Below are positions 1 through 11,110 of a stretch of DNA of 64,000 nucleotides, one piece after another. The DNA lies in NCBI GenBank assembly GCA_003550325.1, contig QKWP01000064.1, forward strand, positions 122,316 through 186,315, read 5' to 3'. Each line of letters begins with the position of its first letter. Position 1 is the stretch's first letter. The translations under genes were made by a program, and so were the position numbers. Origin of the DNA: Gigaspora rosea (Eukaryota; Glomeromycota; Glomeromycetes; Diversisporales; Gigasporaceae). The notes beneath the pieces were generated by a model. It saw only the letters and a program-made list of their open reading frames with translations. It had not been told where the DNA came from and searched no databases.

Positions 1-845
1 AGTGACATATTATTGACTAACAGGCCATTTCATTGTGCCAACTACTTCATTTATCAGTTTCAATCTTTAAAGAAAGAACTTTACAAAAAACTAGACATAA
101 CGGGGTTTGGAAATGTTACTGATTTTTTGACAGGGTCGAATTTCAAAACAGGGTGCCGGGCACACCTACAGTTGTTACTGGACAACTGAAACCATTAAAA
201 CTATGATTACAAACGATGTAATACAATTGACCATGCCAAACCCATTATATGAACCAGAACTATACGCCGCCTCTCCAATAACCAGATACATACCTACAAC
301 GAAAAATGCAGAGGTCTAAATCCCCTAACACAAACCTGCAAAAAAGGATTTTCTTGTTCTTACTGTGAATCTACACACTACCAAGGAGATTCTCGATACA
401 TGTATAAATGCCTAACAGAGGCAGACTCGTGGGTTGTCCCTTATCATGCCCCTACTCACTTACTTTGGGATGTACATATGAACACTCAATATATAACAAG
501 TAAAGGGTTTGAACGGTACATGGCAAAATACATCTCGAAGGCTGAACCCACCCACCTTTTCAACATCTATGAAAATAACTTGCTAAGGGAACACGTAATT
601 GCACGAAGGCTTGGCTCAATGGAACTTATGTTCCTCCTCCTCGGTCATCAAATATGCAACTCTTCTATCACCGTAAAATTCTTACAACAGACCCACTGCC
701 AACAAAAAATCGTTCTGTACTGCCTGCCTACATGATAGAAAAAGACAATGAAAACCCTTACTATGATGACACCGTTATGAAATATATGCATCGACCACAT
801 GATCCTCAATTCGAAAATCTTATTTACCCGCAGTACTACGAAAAG
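1..845 (+). pseudogene. Helitron Rep domain, 5' part of a Rep-helicase, broken
   Basis: N-terminal portion of a rolling-circle Helitron transposase, entering from outside the window. The open frame from base 1 resembles the region before the Rep core. At about 110-190 the usual 'VEFQxRGxPHxH' HUH-motif segment is present but frame-shifted. The stretch 400-700 is well preserved and contains YMAKYISKAEP, the Y-x2-K-Y-x2-K catalytic tyrosine motif, then REHVIARRLGSMELMFLLLG, typical of the Helitron-like domain. A frame change near 690 continues as TDPLPTKNRSVLPAYM and ends in LIYPQYYEK where a hAT element has inserted. The homologous reading resumes after 2841. Several frameshifts make it a relic. 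Confidence 0.85.
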
Positions 846-1136
846 TAGTGTTTGGATCTGTTAGATTTTTTATCCAGATTATCCAGATAATACAAATAAC
901 AGATAACGATTTTGTTCAACAGATAATTTATCCGGATAGTTACTTTAAGTTCAGATAATTATCTATAGATTATCTGTATAAATATATATGGTGAAAACCC
1001 TACATGTGCATATACTTATAAATAATAAATACTCATAAATCATGACTTTGATGGAAAGTACGTGACTGGTATACTTTTTTTAATTGGCATTATTTTCAAA
1101 TTACAGATATAAGAGTATTTATACAATGGTTCAAAC

Positions 1137-1376
1137 TAGTGATGCCACCGAAATTGGTTTTTACAAAAAGACCTATTTTGTCTTTATTAGAGAAAATTAA
1201 AATTTTTTATAAGGAAGAGCAAATAAAATTTATATAGATATGTTTCTTATAATTTCGTCTATTCAAAAAAAGTATCAAATAATTTCGTCTTTCAAGTAAA
1301 ATAGGTCAAAAACAATTTTGTCTTCAAATTTTAATTTCGGATTTTAGAACCCGAAATGCTTTCATCCTCATGTATA
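1137..1376. mobile_element. MITE nested in hAT, TSD GTTCAAAC
   Basis: A 240-bp element beginning TAGTGATGCCACC and ending CATCCTCATGTATA. It is flanked by perfect 8-bp repeats GTTCAAAC (1129-1136 and 1377-1384). A second copy in inverted orientation lies at 3483-3688 with its own 8-bp duplication, so the boundaries are fixed by two independent insertions. The terminal inverted repeats are weak; hAT-type is inferred from the duplication length. Confidence 0.85.
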
Positions 1377-2172
1377 GTTCAAACTGTGAATATTTAATCA
1401 CTTGCTTGGTAAGTATGAGTGCGTATATGTATTTAACCTTTTAAAAGTATATTATATTCGTTTATCTATTATCTCAGCTTTAATCCTAAACACTATCTTT
1501 ATTGTTCTTTTGATTAGACAAACCTGTATACTATATATTCGTTCGCGTCAAAAGAACTTAAATCTTGTTAATCTAATACCGTAATACTTCGAAATGTTTT
1601 ACTATATTTAGGATGCATATTATAAAAAAGCCTTAAATATATAGAACTTAGAATATATATAGTTTAGTAGCATTTTAAAATACATATCAGATATTAATAA
1701 AAGGATATAAAAATCTCGAAAAACTTTAATGAATTTAGTATGAATATTTGATACGTATTAGCTTGCTACTAAGTAAAGTAAATGCGAATTTGGAAAATCA
1801 ACATTAATTTCCACTGCAATTAATTGTTCGGTAGGCCTGAAATCAGGTTTTGCTCTTTGAAAGTCAGACTAACAATTTTATATGACACAAAATACAGAAG
1901 CAAGTATTAGTTGATTCTCTAACTTTTAAGACCTGAATTGTTTCCCATGTTCGTTAAAAGAGCAAGCTTCTCCAAAAAAGTTAATACTTTCCAACTTGTT
2001 CTTAAGCAAGAAATAAAACAGTTAGCCTTAACTGTTAATGTTAGAGGTTATAGGGTTGGAGCGATGTTACTATACGTAAAATTCTCGTCATTTTAATTAG
2101 TACAACAAGATCAATTTAAACATTAGTTTTTGGCTATTTTCGCTTGTTTCTTCTTTTGTGTGTGTTGGATTC

Positions 2173-2254
2173 TTGATCCGGAATAGTCAAAATTTGCACT
2201 TTCCGGTTGGCTATTTCCTCTCCAGGAGTTTGTATTGTCCATGCAATAAGTGGA
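2173..2254 (+). repeat. Fragment of a repeated TGATCCGGAATAG segment
   Basis: About 80 bp (TGATCCGGAATAGTC ... GGCTATTTCCTCTCCAG ... TTTGTATTG ... AATAAGTGG) that matches the left interior of the two large inverted-repeat elements at 45612 and 49886. It shows that this sequence has been dispersed and was carried within, or inserted into, the hAT element. Confidence 0.6.
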
Positions 2255-2840
2255 TATATAAAATTGCAATCAAGGTCAGCAATTTAAGCGACGCCCATAA
2301 GAAAATAAATTGCAGAATCAGGTATCGTATCTTGAAAGTTAGGCTATGTGATACAAAATACAGGAGCAAGAGATGTAAAGATGTAATACACGAAGTTTCT
2401 ATATATATTTATATCCTTGCTTCATTATATGTGTTTATACAAGATTTTGCATATGTATGCCATTTAATTTTCATTTCTGGTTCATTTATCTCGAATATAA
2501 TATATATCATTAAAGTTGTTAGTGGAACAACATACTCAGGAGCAACCCTGGCTATCCTCCAGTTTAAAGATAGAGTGTATTGAAATATCAAGAATTATAT
2601 AATAACTCGGAGGTGCAAACCTGGGTTGTTCGCACATCTATAGTACAATTTTGCAAGTATTTGTCTGCATTATACTAAATTTATATTTAGGCTTATCTAG
2701 TATCTAATAATTAACAGATTATCTAGATAGTTATCCAGATAATAGAATTATGAACAGATATAAATAACAGATAATGACTTTTTCAACAGGTAGTTATCTA
2801 TAGATAAACAGATTATCTAGATCCAAATACTAACGAAAAG

Positions 2841-4434
2841 TACTTGATTACCCTATCACAATCCACAATATCATGCCATACCTATTGCGATGAATTGGAA
2901 ATTACGTAGTAAAAAAAAAAAAGAAATCATAATCAGAAATCATCTACTCAGAATCGAAGACGATGAATTGTACTTCTACCAACAATTACTCATGAATGTC
3001 CCTGCAAGAAACAAAGATGATTACAAAACAAACCTGATAGGATCCTACAGAGAAAATATCTATCATTATTTCCAAATACGCTCTTTGACTTACAAAACCA
3101 AGAAACTAAAACCTACCATTTCTGAATATCTGACTTAAACACCCAATTCGCCAAGATGCTAGACAGGCTATTACACACACTTAACCACCAACTACCCATG
3201 GACCTCCACCGCATAATCCAAATACAATTAGAAAATCTACAAATCCTCCCTAATATTGTTCCTCCAACTGCCACACTCAAACTACCACAGGACCAATACA
3301 ATGCTTTATCAACCATATCCATGTACATAGGTCGGATAAACACCAACAAGTGGCTCTGTTTTTTTATAACTGGACCTGCCAGAACAGGAAAATCCTATAT
3401 CATTATCATAATTATAAGACTACTTGAACAAAAACATTCAAACTACCTACTTTTAGCTCCGACTAGTATTGTGGCCCAGAACTATACATGAGGACGAAAG
3501 CATTTCAGGATCTAAAACCCGAACTTAAAATTTGAAGACGAAATTATTTGATACTTTTTTTGAATAGATGAAATTATAAGGAACATATCTATATAAATTT
3601 TATTTGCTCTTTCTTATAAAAAATTTTAGTTTTCTCTAATAAAGACGAAATAGTCCTTTTTTAAAAATTAATTTCAGTGGCATCACTACCCAGAATATAG
3701 ATAGAAAAACTATACACTCTAAACTACATATAACCTCCAGCCATAAGAGATTTTTTATACAAGCTATTACAAACAAAGAACTTAACACCTGCCTAAAACA
3801 AATTGACACTATAATAATAGACGAAATATCGATGGTTTCCACTAAACTACTAGATTTCATTTCCAATCTCTTCACTAGACTACACAACAATACAATAGCA
3901 TTTGGCAGAATCAACGTAATCGTCATCAGTGATCTTTTCCAATTACCTCCTGTCACAGGACAATCCGTATTCTGGGCATCGATTTGGTCTTTGTTCTACC
4001 CCTTATTTCTAAGAACCCTATATAGGCAAAATGTGGATTTTCAATTCTACACGCTCCTGCAAGAAGTGAGAACAGGCACCATCTCAACAGAAGCCTGGAA
4101 CATGTTAAATCAACGCTTTTCAGAATTCTTAGACCACCCACAATAGATACGCTACTGAACACTATACATATAGTAGGATTCAGAGAAAATGCCCAACAAA
4201 TAAACAGAATAATCTGCAATATGCTCCCTGTAACAAATGATAAATTTCTCTTATCAGAAGCAATAGACTATATAGATACCACACTATGCACTGCTACTCA
4301 ATCCGACAAACTATTTAAGCAAAAAACCAATCTACCATCCTCTATCCGTCTACAACCAGGTGCCTGAGTAATGTACCTAATAATTCATTGATCAAACATG
4401 GCATATGCAATGGCACCGTAGGAATAATAACCGA
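2841..4434 (+). pseudogene. Helitron PIF1-like helicase domain, broken
   Basis: Continuation of the Helitron protein after the hAT insertion. About 2895-3110 reads as the linker preceding the helicase (KKKEIIIRNHLLRIEDDELY). The helicase core follows: Walker A GPARTGKSY near 3372 (glycine to arginine change in the usual GPAGTGKS), Walker B IIIDEISMV near 3810-3835, motif VISDLFQLPPVTG near 3925-3960, and a LYRQNVDFQ segment near 4020. The frame is interrupted by a MITE at 3483-3688 and by stops and shifts after 4146. At 4434 an LTR element interrupts it; the next residues of the helicase are found at 7343. The mutated P-loop and frameshifts mean it is not functional. Confidence 0.88.
3483..3688. 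mobile_element. MITE copy 2, TSD CCCAGAA(C/T)
   Basis: A 206-bp element, the inverted relative of 1137-1376, starting TATACATGAGGACG and ending GGCATCACTA. The flanks CCCAGAAC (3475-3482) and CCCAGAAT (3689-3696) differ by one transition. Removing the element and one flank rejoins the helicase reading ...IVAQN with IDRKTIH, which confirms both ends. Confidence 0.87.
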
Positions 4435-5350
4435 TATTACTATCAGAAAAAATGGGAGATATCAGACATGCCGGTTTAAGCTGCTTGGATAGTAAATAAG
4501 GATTGGGAAAATCAGATAGGCTGAGATGGATATCGGATAGGGTGGGTTTATAAGATATAAAGGAGGTAAATATGTAATAACGAATATGTAATCAAATAAT
4601 AAATCAATGTATCACAATAAATAATAAATTAAATAAATAATTGTTATGCAACATTTAGCAAATATGAGAAATAAATAAATCAATCATGTAATAATCATTC
4701 AATACGATATATAAATAAATAAATCAAATCAGCAGATACGATATAAAAAGAATCTACTCAGAAGACTTTATTATAAAGGAGGAATTCACTCAGATAAACC
4801 AAATATACAAGAAGAGTGAATACATTGGTCTTTTATACATGTTAGCGAACTCAATTTCCCCCGGGTCATTATCCTTCCGTTATTACTAATACATAATTCT
4901 GTCAACACCAATTATACTTTTCCCTCACGTCTTTATCCAATTCAAGACTCAAACCCAAAGTATTAATTTAGAATCTGCCTTTCTAATTCTTCATTGGGCT
5001 AGCAGATTTGTGATAATATTTAAAGGCTTCATGCACTTAGCATTGTTTATGCATGAATCAATTTAATTTCACGCGTCGCAGATAATTTAGTATGGATATC
5101 GGGTTTGGTAATTATACATATCTACAGGAGGACATATATGGCAATTGGGATATCTATAGATAGTAATAAAAAATGATCTATATATGGTAATAACGTAGGG
5201 TGGGTATAGGTATTATATTTTAGGAAGGGATAAGCGATCATAATCGTGGGCAATTTAAGGTGATCGGATCGTGATCGTACAGGAATGAAAAAGCAGGAGT
5301 GATGATCAAAAAGAAAATTTTATGCGCAGAAAATTTTTAATAGTGTAACA
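4435..5350 (-). repeat. 3' LTR (in element orientation)
   Basis: A 916-bp long terminal repeat, ends TATTAC...GTGTAACA in plus reading. It differs from the partner at 6436-7338 mostly by transitions, several where one copy has CG and the other TG or CA (for example near 5035-5045, 5070-5076 and 5325). In minus reading it begins TGTTACACTATTAAAA. Confidence 0.92.
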
Positions 5351-5371
5351 TACTCCTTTCCTTTATTTTCG
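5351..5371 (-). other. Polypurine tract of the LTR element
   Basis: On the minus strand AAAGGAAAGGAGTA abuts the 3' LTR. A purine-rich run directly upstream of the 3' LTR is the standard plus-strand priming site of LTR retroelements, and it supports the minus orientation independently of the gag reading. Confidence 0.75.
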
Positions 5372-5819
5372 AGCTCTTGTGAGAAAATTGGAAATAAATA
5401 CAAAAGCTTCCTTCGGTTTTGAAATACCTACTAACTCAATATATCAATTAACAAAATTCTCATAGAATCTTCAAAAATGTTAGATTGGAATTTATCATCA
5501 TTCTCAAATTTTCTTTTTATATCGACATGGAATTGGTACCGGAAAAGACATGAAAAATTTTTGATGATCTTTCCATACTAGGGAGTACGTAGTTGAATTC
5601 TCCTCGCCCTAGTACACGAATGGTACGTGATTGTATCTTCCCAGCTTTAACGAGTATCATCATGCTGCTGTAAAATAAACAAAGTTTTTATTTCAGTTCT
5701 TAATATCGATATGACCATGTAGGGCGGCGAGATAAATATGATCTTCTTTTTAAACCACTGTTTCGAAGCAATTTTAATTTCACGGTTGGGCTTGCTTTAT
5801 TCATTTTCTATCCATAATT

Positions 5820-6420
5820 TCAAAGTCATGTTCCACTGAAAGATCATTAATGGAAAGCTTCTTGACTATAAAATTTTGAATCTGTTTCTTCTTCTGTCTC
5901 TTCTGATTCTTTGTCATCAGAATCATATTCGTAATAACTTTCACCAGAATAAATGTCTTGTTCTTCAGAAGAAATGTCCAATGATTCAGTGGAATTCTGG
6001 TCCGAATTTTGATCAAATTTCGATACATATAAAAATGTACATTCGACGGCATAATGTCCATATTGGCGACAATTGTAGCAAAGAAATTGATTTAGTTTTC
6101 TGGTCTTGTTCATAGGAGGTGGGGGATAATCTTTTTCTTTGGGTCTTCCATTTACTAGATTCTAATTGTACTGGTCCGAGTTGACACGGGTTAGAAATGT
6201 GGGGTCTCAGATTTAAATGAAGGTCTGTAAGAGTTAAATTGAAAGATCGTTTAGGAGTCCATGTGAGCAAAATAAATTCCAACATTATCGCAGTCAAATA
6301 AAGTAAGTCAGCCAGGTCAGGTTGGTCCATTGTTTGAAAAAAAATTTGAAAAAAATCTAACTGCAGTGTGAAAAAATTAAAAAATTCTATAATGAAATCT
6401 GAAGTACGGCGTATTTCCAC
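5820..6420 (-). pseudogene. gag-like nucleocapsid, two frames, CCHC zinc knuckle
   Basis: Read from 6420 downwards, a 135-codon frame starts MEIRRTSDFIIEFF just inside the 5' LTR. From about 6165 a second frame continues as GRPKEKDYPPPPMNKTRK and then CYNCRQYGHYAVEC near 6070, a perfect C-x2-C-x4-H-x4-C retroviral-type zinc knuckle. The tail is acidic (Glu/Asp/Ser-rich) and ends near the lower boundary. The frame change near 6115-6165 may be decay or a programmed shift; I cannot tell. The protein would bind and package element RNA. No pol follows. Confidence 0.8.
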
Positions 6421-6435
6421 ACAATCAGCACTATT

Positions 6436-7338
6436 TGTTACTATCAGAAAAAATAGAAGATATCAGACATGCCAGTTTAAGCTGCTTGGATAGTAAACAA
6501 GGATTGGGAAAGTCAGATAGGCTGAGATGGATATCGGATAGAGTGGGTTTATAATAAATAAAGGAGGTAAATATGTAATAACGAATATGTAATCAAATAA
6601 TAAATCAATGTATCACAATAAATAATAAATCAAATAAATAATCATTATACAACATTCAGCAGATATGAGAAATAAATAAATCAATCATGTAATAATCATT
6701 CAATACGATATATAAATAAATCAAATTAGCAGATACGATATAAAAAGAATCTACTCAGAAGACTTTATTATAAAGGAGGAATTTACTCAGATAAACCTAA
6801 ATATACAAGAAGAGCGAATACATTGGTCTTTTATACATATTAGCGAACTCAATTTCCCCCTGGGTCCATCATTACTAATACATAATTCTGTCAACACCAA
6901 TTATACTTTTCCCTCGCATCTTTATCCAATTCATGATTCAAACTCGAAGCATTAATTTAGAATCTGCCTTTCTAATTCTTCATTGGGCTAGCAAATTTGT
7001 GATATATTTAAAGACTTCACGCGCTTAGTATTGTTTAAGTATGAATCAATTTAATTTCATGTGTCGCAGATAATTTAGTATGGATATCGGGTTTGGTAAT
7101 TATACATATCTATAGAAGGACATATATGGCAATCAGAATATTTATAGATAGTAATAAGAAAAGATCTATATATGGTAATAACGTAGAGTGGGTATAGGTA
7201 TTATATTTTAGGAAGTGATAATTGATCATAATCGTGGGCAATTTAAAGTGATCGGATCGTGATCATACAGGGATGAAAAAGCAGGGGTGATGATCAAAAA
7301 GAAGATTTTATATGCAAAAAAATTTTAATAGTGTAACA
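6436..7338 (-). repeat. 5' LTR (in element orientation)
   Basis: A 903-bp partner of 4435-5350, ends TGTTAC...GTAACA. On the minus strand it is the upstream LTR and would hold the promoter. The base following it on the minus strand begins AATAGTGCTGATTG, not the TGG expected of a classical tRNA primer site. Confidence 0.92.
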
Positions 7339-7342
7339 CTGA

Positions 7343-7430
7343 TATAGACCTTGAAGATCATTTAGTTCGAATAGCCTTTTCAATTAGAGGCTCCATAATA
7401 GACATTAACATACGAGAAGACACAATATAT
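7343..7430 (+). pseudogene. Helitron helicase fragment between LTR element and TIR element
   Basis: Short continuation of the PIF1-like helicase (DLEDHLVRIAFSIRGSIIDI, then NIREDTIY) joining 4434 to the segment after 11110. Its frame is intact over this length. It is bounded on the left by the LTR element's flank and on the right by the ATAT preceding the inverted-repeat element. Confidence 0.75.
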
Positions 7431-7938
7431 CAGCGTGTTTGGTTTTTAGAGTTACAAAATTATACAATAGTACCCCAAAATTTATTAGATCACGCACTGA
7501 TCACGCCCTATTTTAATATCATATGAGTATGAAAATCATTTAAATAACACCTCAAAAATATTTATTTACTATAAAAAATATAAGTAAATGCATTGGAACC
7601 CATCGTTCAAAGCCTCAACCCATCGTCTTTTTGACCAATAGGTATATAGTATAGTAGAATTTACTATTATATAAGTTTTATTTTATATATTAACTATTTA
7701 AAATAGCTAGTTATATCTAATTCAATTATTACTGTACTTCAAGATTTACTTGTTCTCTTTGTACATGTTCACGATCTTACAAGACTCAACATGGCCTTAA
7801 ACGTCATGGAACAATAAAATATAAGGACTATAATATACTGTCTTTGCTACTACCTAACTATGAGCTTGATTATATTAAAAAAGCTATGATATGAGAAATT
7901 TAGAAGCATCTAAAAAACCATTATCGCACTGTTAGAAA

Positions 7939-10463
7939 TAGGGCTCCGAAGTCCGGGTCCGGTCCGGTCCAGGTCCGGCCGGACCCGGACTCAAACCCTG
8001 ACTCGAACCATAAATTTTAAAAATTTCGGACCCGGACCTGAACCTAAAGTACTGAACCCAAACTGGACTCAAACATGATTATAGGTTCAGTCCGGGTCTG
8101 GTTCAAAGTTCGCGAACCTGTCCGGGTCCGGGATTAGCAGTAAAAAAAAAAAAAAAACAAAAAAAAAAGATAAAGAATTTCTTATGCCAATCTGATCTGT
8201 AATCTGGCATAGATCATAAATATATGCAGTACAAAATGCAAAAAAAAAACTTAAAAAAAAAAAAAAAAAAAAACTGTTTTACACGATTTTATCGCAATTT
8301 TTACTTTTTCACAATTAAGTTTAACCCGGGTTATACTAAATGTTCGTGCTTAGATTAATTTTTTTTATTCGTATTTTTTTTTAAATTATTTATTAAAAGT
8401 TTTATTTAATTTTAATTATATATATATATATTACAATCAAAAATTGAAACCGGCTAGAAAAAAAGTTTTTTTTTTTTAACAATTAATCGTTTAATGCGCC
8501 TAACAGTTTAACCCACTTGGATTTAATACAATTTAGTTTAAACTAACAGTATAAAGAAAATTTTGTGCTGCTAAATAATTTTAACCTAACAACAAACTGC
8601 TTATCTATGATATTTCTTAAACATATGGGTCAAATTGTTTCATCTCCGTAGTAATTTGATATGTCATGAACACATTGTTTCATCTCCGTAGTAATTTGAT
8701 ATGTCATGAACACATGGCAAAATGATTGTAAAATTATCAATGACGATATTGATAAATAGTTAATTGGAATAAAAATAAAATAATAAAAAAAGGTAATATG
8801 TCATCTTTTTATTTAGAATAATTAGAGGTGAAAGATTGAAATAATAAAATTAAATATACTATATAAACTTAAAATGTATAAAAATAATTTGAGTGCTGCA
8901 AAAAGAAAATGAGGTTGTGGACTTTCAAGTCCATCTTTTAAATTAATTGGCGAGTAATAGATTAAATTAAAATCTTATAAGAAACTTTCTTGACATTATA
9001 ATTGATATACGGGAGGGTGAAACCTGAGTTTTTTAGGTTACGTTTTGATGAGGGTACTATTTTAGGATAGTTAGATAGTGATCTGCATCAATAACGTAAC
9101 AAAAAAACTCAGATTTCACTTTGTCGTGTGATATTTCTTTTTTAGGAGTTCAAAATGTGAACGATTGGCATAAAGTTATAGTGAAAGATGAATAAAATTT
9201 AAGATTATAGATGATGTATATTATTATTCATAGTTTACGTTTCTGATTTTGCGTGACATAGTAATGTAGCTACCTTATTTATACTTCAACTATAGTTTAT
9301 TTGTAATTGCCTAAAAAAATTATCCGTTCGTTTAACGGTTTAACCTAACTGGTTTTAATACCATTCCAAAAAAACAACATCATTCAACATTATAGCATCA
9401 CCCCTGAAAAATTTTTTACTATCTGGTCAAATCAAAATTAAGTCATGTAGCATAAAATCATTATTCTACCTAAGCAGAAGCAAAATTTTATGCAATTAAA
9501 TGTTTTCAACCCTTAGTTATCTATAGTATATCTTGATTTTAGTATACCAATTTTTAAATATTTTAGCAACTTTCGGATTATAATGTAGATATCGTAACAC
9601 ATAATCATTATACCATATTGGAATTCTTGCTTTCATCATATGATCGTACTGATATTGTAATTGTGAATAAATAAAAATCATCAACGTAGTGCATCAAAAA
9701 AGTTGAACGGAACCATCCCTCTCACATTTCATGTGATCGTACTAGTATTATGAATCATTTTTTAATAAAAGTTTAAACGTCCACAACTACTAATGATAGA
9801 ATTGATAAGTTACCGCAGAATTACCTGATTTTACTTTAAATAGCAAGCCATTGATCGTAATAATGAAGTATTACAAATGACATCTGATTATCATTTACTA
9901 AAGAAGAACGAATTTTTGCAATATATAATCATCTTATGACCAATTTACGATAAGTTACATGAAATTGTTGGGTTGGGTTAGAATGGAAGTTAATACATAA
10001 TCTACATGCTGCATAAACTGCCGCATTTTCTTGATATATAAATATATAAACCTCCTAACTAAATTTCACTTCACTTTAACCTCCCTCTAAAATTAGAAAT
10101 TTTATGTTACGTAAAACAGGTAATGATCATTAGAAAAAATGTATGCCAATCAGCTTTAAGATTTTGTCTTCGATTTAGATGCTAGTAAAACCATACACTT
10201 TACGTTCCTGGTATGGATGCCCGTAACTTTGTTCACGGCATCAATACCATCTTATGCACGTTGGATTGGGTATCGGACTTTCGGACCGGACTCAAACTTT
10301 TCGGACCGGACTCGAACCGGACTCGAACTAGGCCAAAAGTTTGATATTTGGACTCGGACCGGACTGAGTTGTAAAATAGTTTGAATCCAAGTCCGGTTCG
10401 AAATTCGAACCGGACTCGGACTTGCCTAAAGTCCGGCCTCAGTCCGGGTCCATCGGAGCCCTA
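7939..10463. mobile_element. hAT-type element with CCGG-rich ends, TSD GTTAGAAA
   Basis: Ends TAGGGCTCCGA and TCGGAGCCCTA with an 8-bp duplication GTTAGAAA at 7931-7938 and 10464-10471. The first and last 200 bp are dense in GGTCCGG/CCGGACC repeats (7950-8125, 10265-10455), a sharp GC island in an AT-rich setting and likely transposase binding sites. The interior (about 2.1 kb) has poly-A runs (8140-8270), a 40-bp tandem duplication, and no recognisable coding region. Confidence 0.93.
8636..8715. repeat. 40-bp perfect tandem duplication
   Basis: Two adjacent, identical 40-bp units (TTGTTTCATCTCCGTAGTAA... ) lying inside the hAT element; period 40. Recent, as no differences are seen. Confidence 0.9.
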
Positions 10464-10660
10464 GTTAGAAATCAAGTATTTAGCAGTGAGAATACCTTTG
10501 TAGGAATATTTGGTAAATATCTTACACGATATTCTCTATGTAGTAATTTTGTTTTAGTAAAGACAATTTATATACAAATAGATATCTTTATTAATAATAC
10601 TATGATTATTCAAGTTAGATCTTTTCTATTTAGTGCTTCTATATACACTATGTACAAATA

Positions 10661-10943
10661 TGGGGGACGTCTAAAGTGGGGGCAACTTATATTTATTAAT
10701 AATTTTCTCGATTAACTTTAGGGTTAGGGTCATCTTATATTAGGGTTAGGCTGAGTTTTAGATAGTTATATATAAGCAAAATTGCCTTCCCGATATTTTT
10801 ACTTAACCTACCTGAGGTAGGTTTAGACTGCTGTTTTTTGTATTTTTAGGTTTTTCGTTCTTTGCTTCGCCAGCGATCATCAAAATTCTGTAATTTGATT
10901 GGCTGTGATCACGTGAATTTGCCCCCGCATTAGACGACCCCCA
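10661..10943. mobile_element. MITE with TGGGGG ends
   Basis: A 283-bp element. The left end TGGGGGACGTCTAAAG.GGGGGCAA and the right end TTGCCCCCGCATTAGACGAC..CCCA are inverted copies of about 27 bp with a few mismatches. AATA flanks both sides. It lies within the right arm of the 7431-11110 element. It contains no coding region. Confidence 0.8.
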
Positions 10944-11110
10944 AATATGAGTTTGCTTTTAATATTATATTTTTATATAGTAAAATATACTACGTACTTT
11001 AGTATACTTGTAAGTAATAATTCGTTTTATAAAATTCGACTATAAAAATTGATCTACATTTGGACCCCAAAATTTTGGGGCTACTCAAATATGATGAACC
11101 AAACACGCTG

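Larger units (their letters stand above)
846..2832. mobile_element. hAT-type DNA transposon, non-autonomous, TSD ACGAAAAG
   Basis: Ends are TAGTGTTTGGATC and its near inverse GATCCAAATACTA. An identical 8-bp duplication ACGAAAAG lies at 838-845 and 2833-2840, the hallmark of hAT insertion. Subterminal regions carry many short copies of TTATC(C/T)AGATAA-like motifs (about 870-970 and 2690-2825), as expected of hAT transposase binding sites. It interrupts the Helitron reading frame. I see no transposase in it; the 141-residue frame at 2158-2583 has no recognisable domain. It contains one nested element at 1137-1376. Confidence 0.93.
4435..7338 (-). mobile_element. Non-autonomous LTR retrotransposon (gag only), minus orientation
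   Basis: Two direct repeats of about 0.9 kb (4435-5350 and 6436-7338) flank 1085 bp. The right copy runs from TGTTAC to GTAACA; the left copy starts TATTAC, one change from it. The flanks CCGA (4431-4434) and CTGA (7339-7342) fit a short target duplication with one transition. Joining them restores the helicase reading ITDI-DLEDH. Orientation is minus: a CCHC zinc knuckle is read on the minus strand, and a purine tract precedes the minus-strand 3' LTR. No protease, reverse transcriptase or integrase is present, so it would depend on proteins from another element. Confidence 0.93.
7431..11110. mobile_element. TIR element CAGCGTGTTTGGTT, host of a nested hAT
   Basis: The left end CAGCGTGTTTGGTT and the right end AACCAAACACGCTG are perfect 14-bp inverted repeats; further in, both ends share CCCCAAAATTT. 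ATAT flanks both sides (7427-7430, 11111-11114). It splits the Helitron helicase. Without the nested hAT it is only about 1.15 kb with no coding capacity, so it is a MITE-like non-autonomous element. The superfamily is uncertain: the TIR resembles PIF/Harbinger-type TIRs, but the flank is not the TWA expected. Confidence 0.82.

Noticed and set aside
2158-2583. 141-codon frame inside the first hAT
   Set aside because: It overlaps a dispersed repeat fragment and shows no domain; low-complexity Ile/Tyr composition fits AT-rich noncoding DNA.
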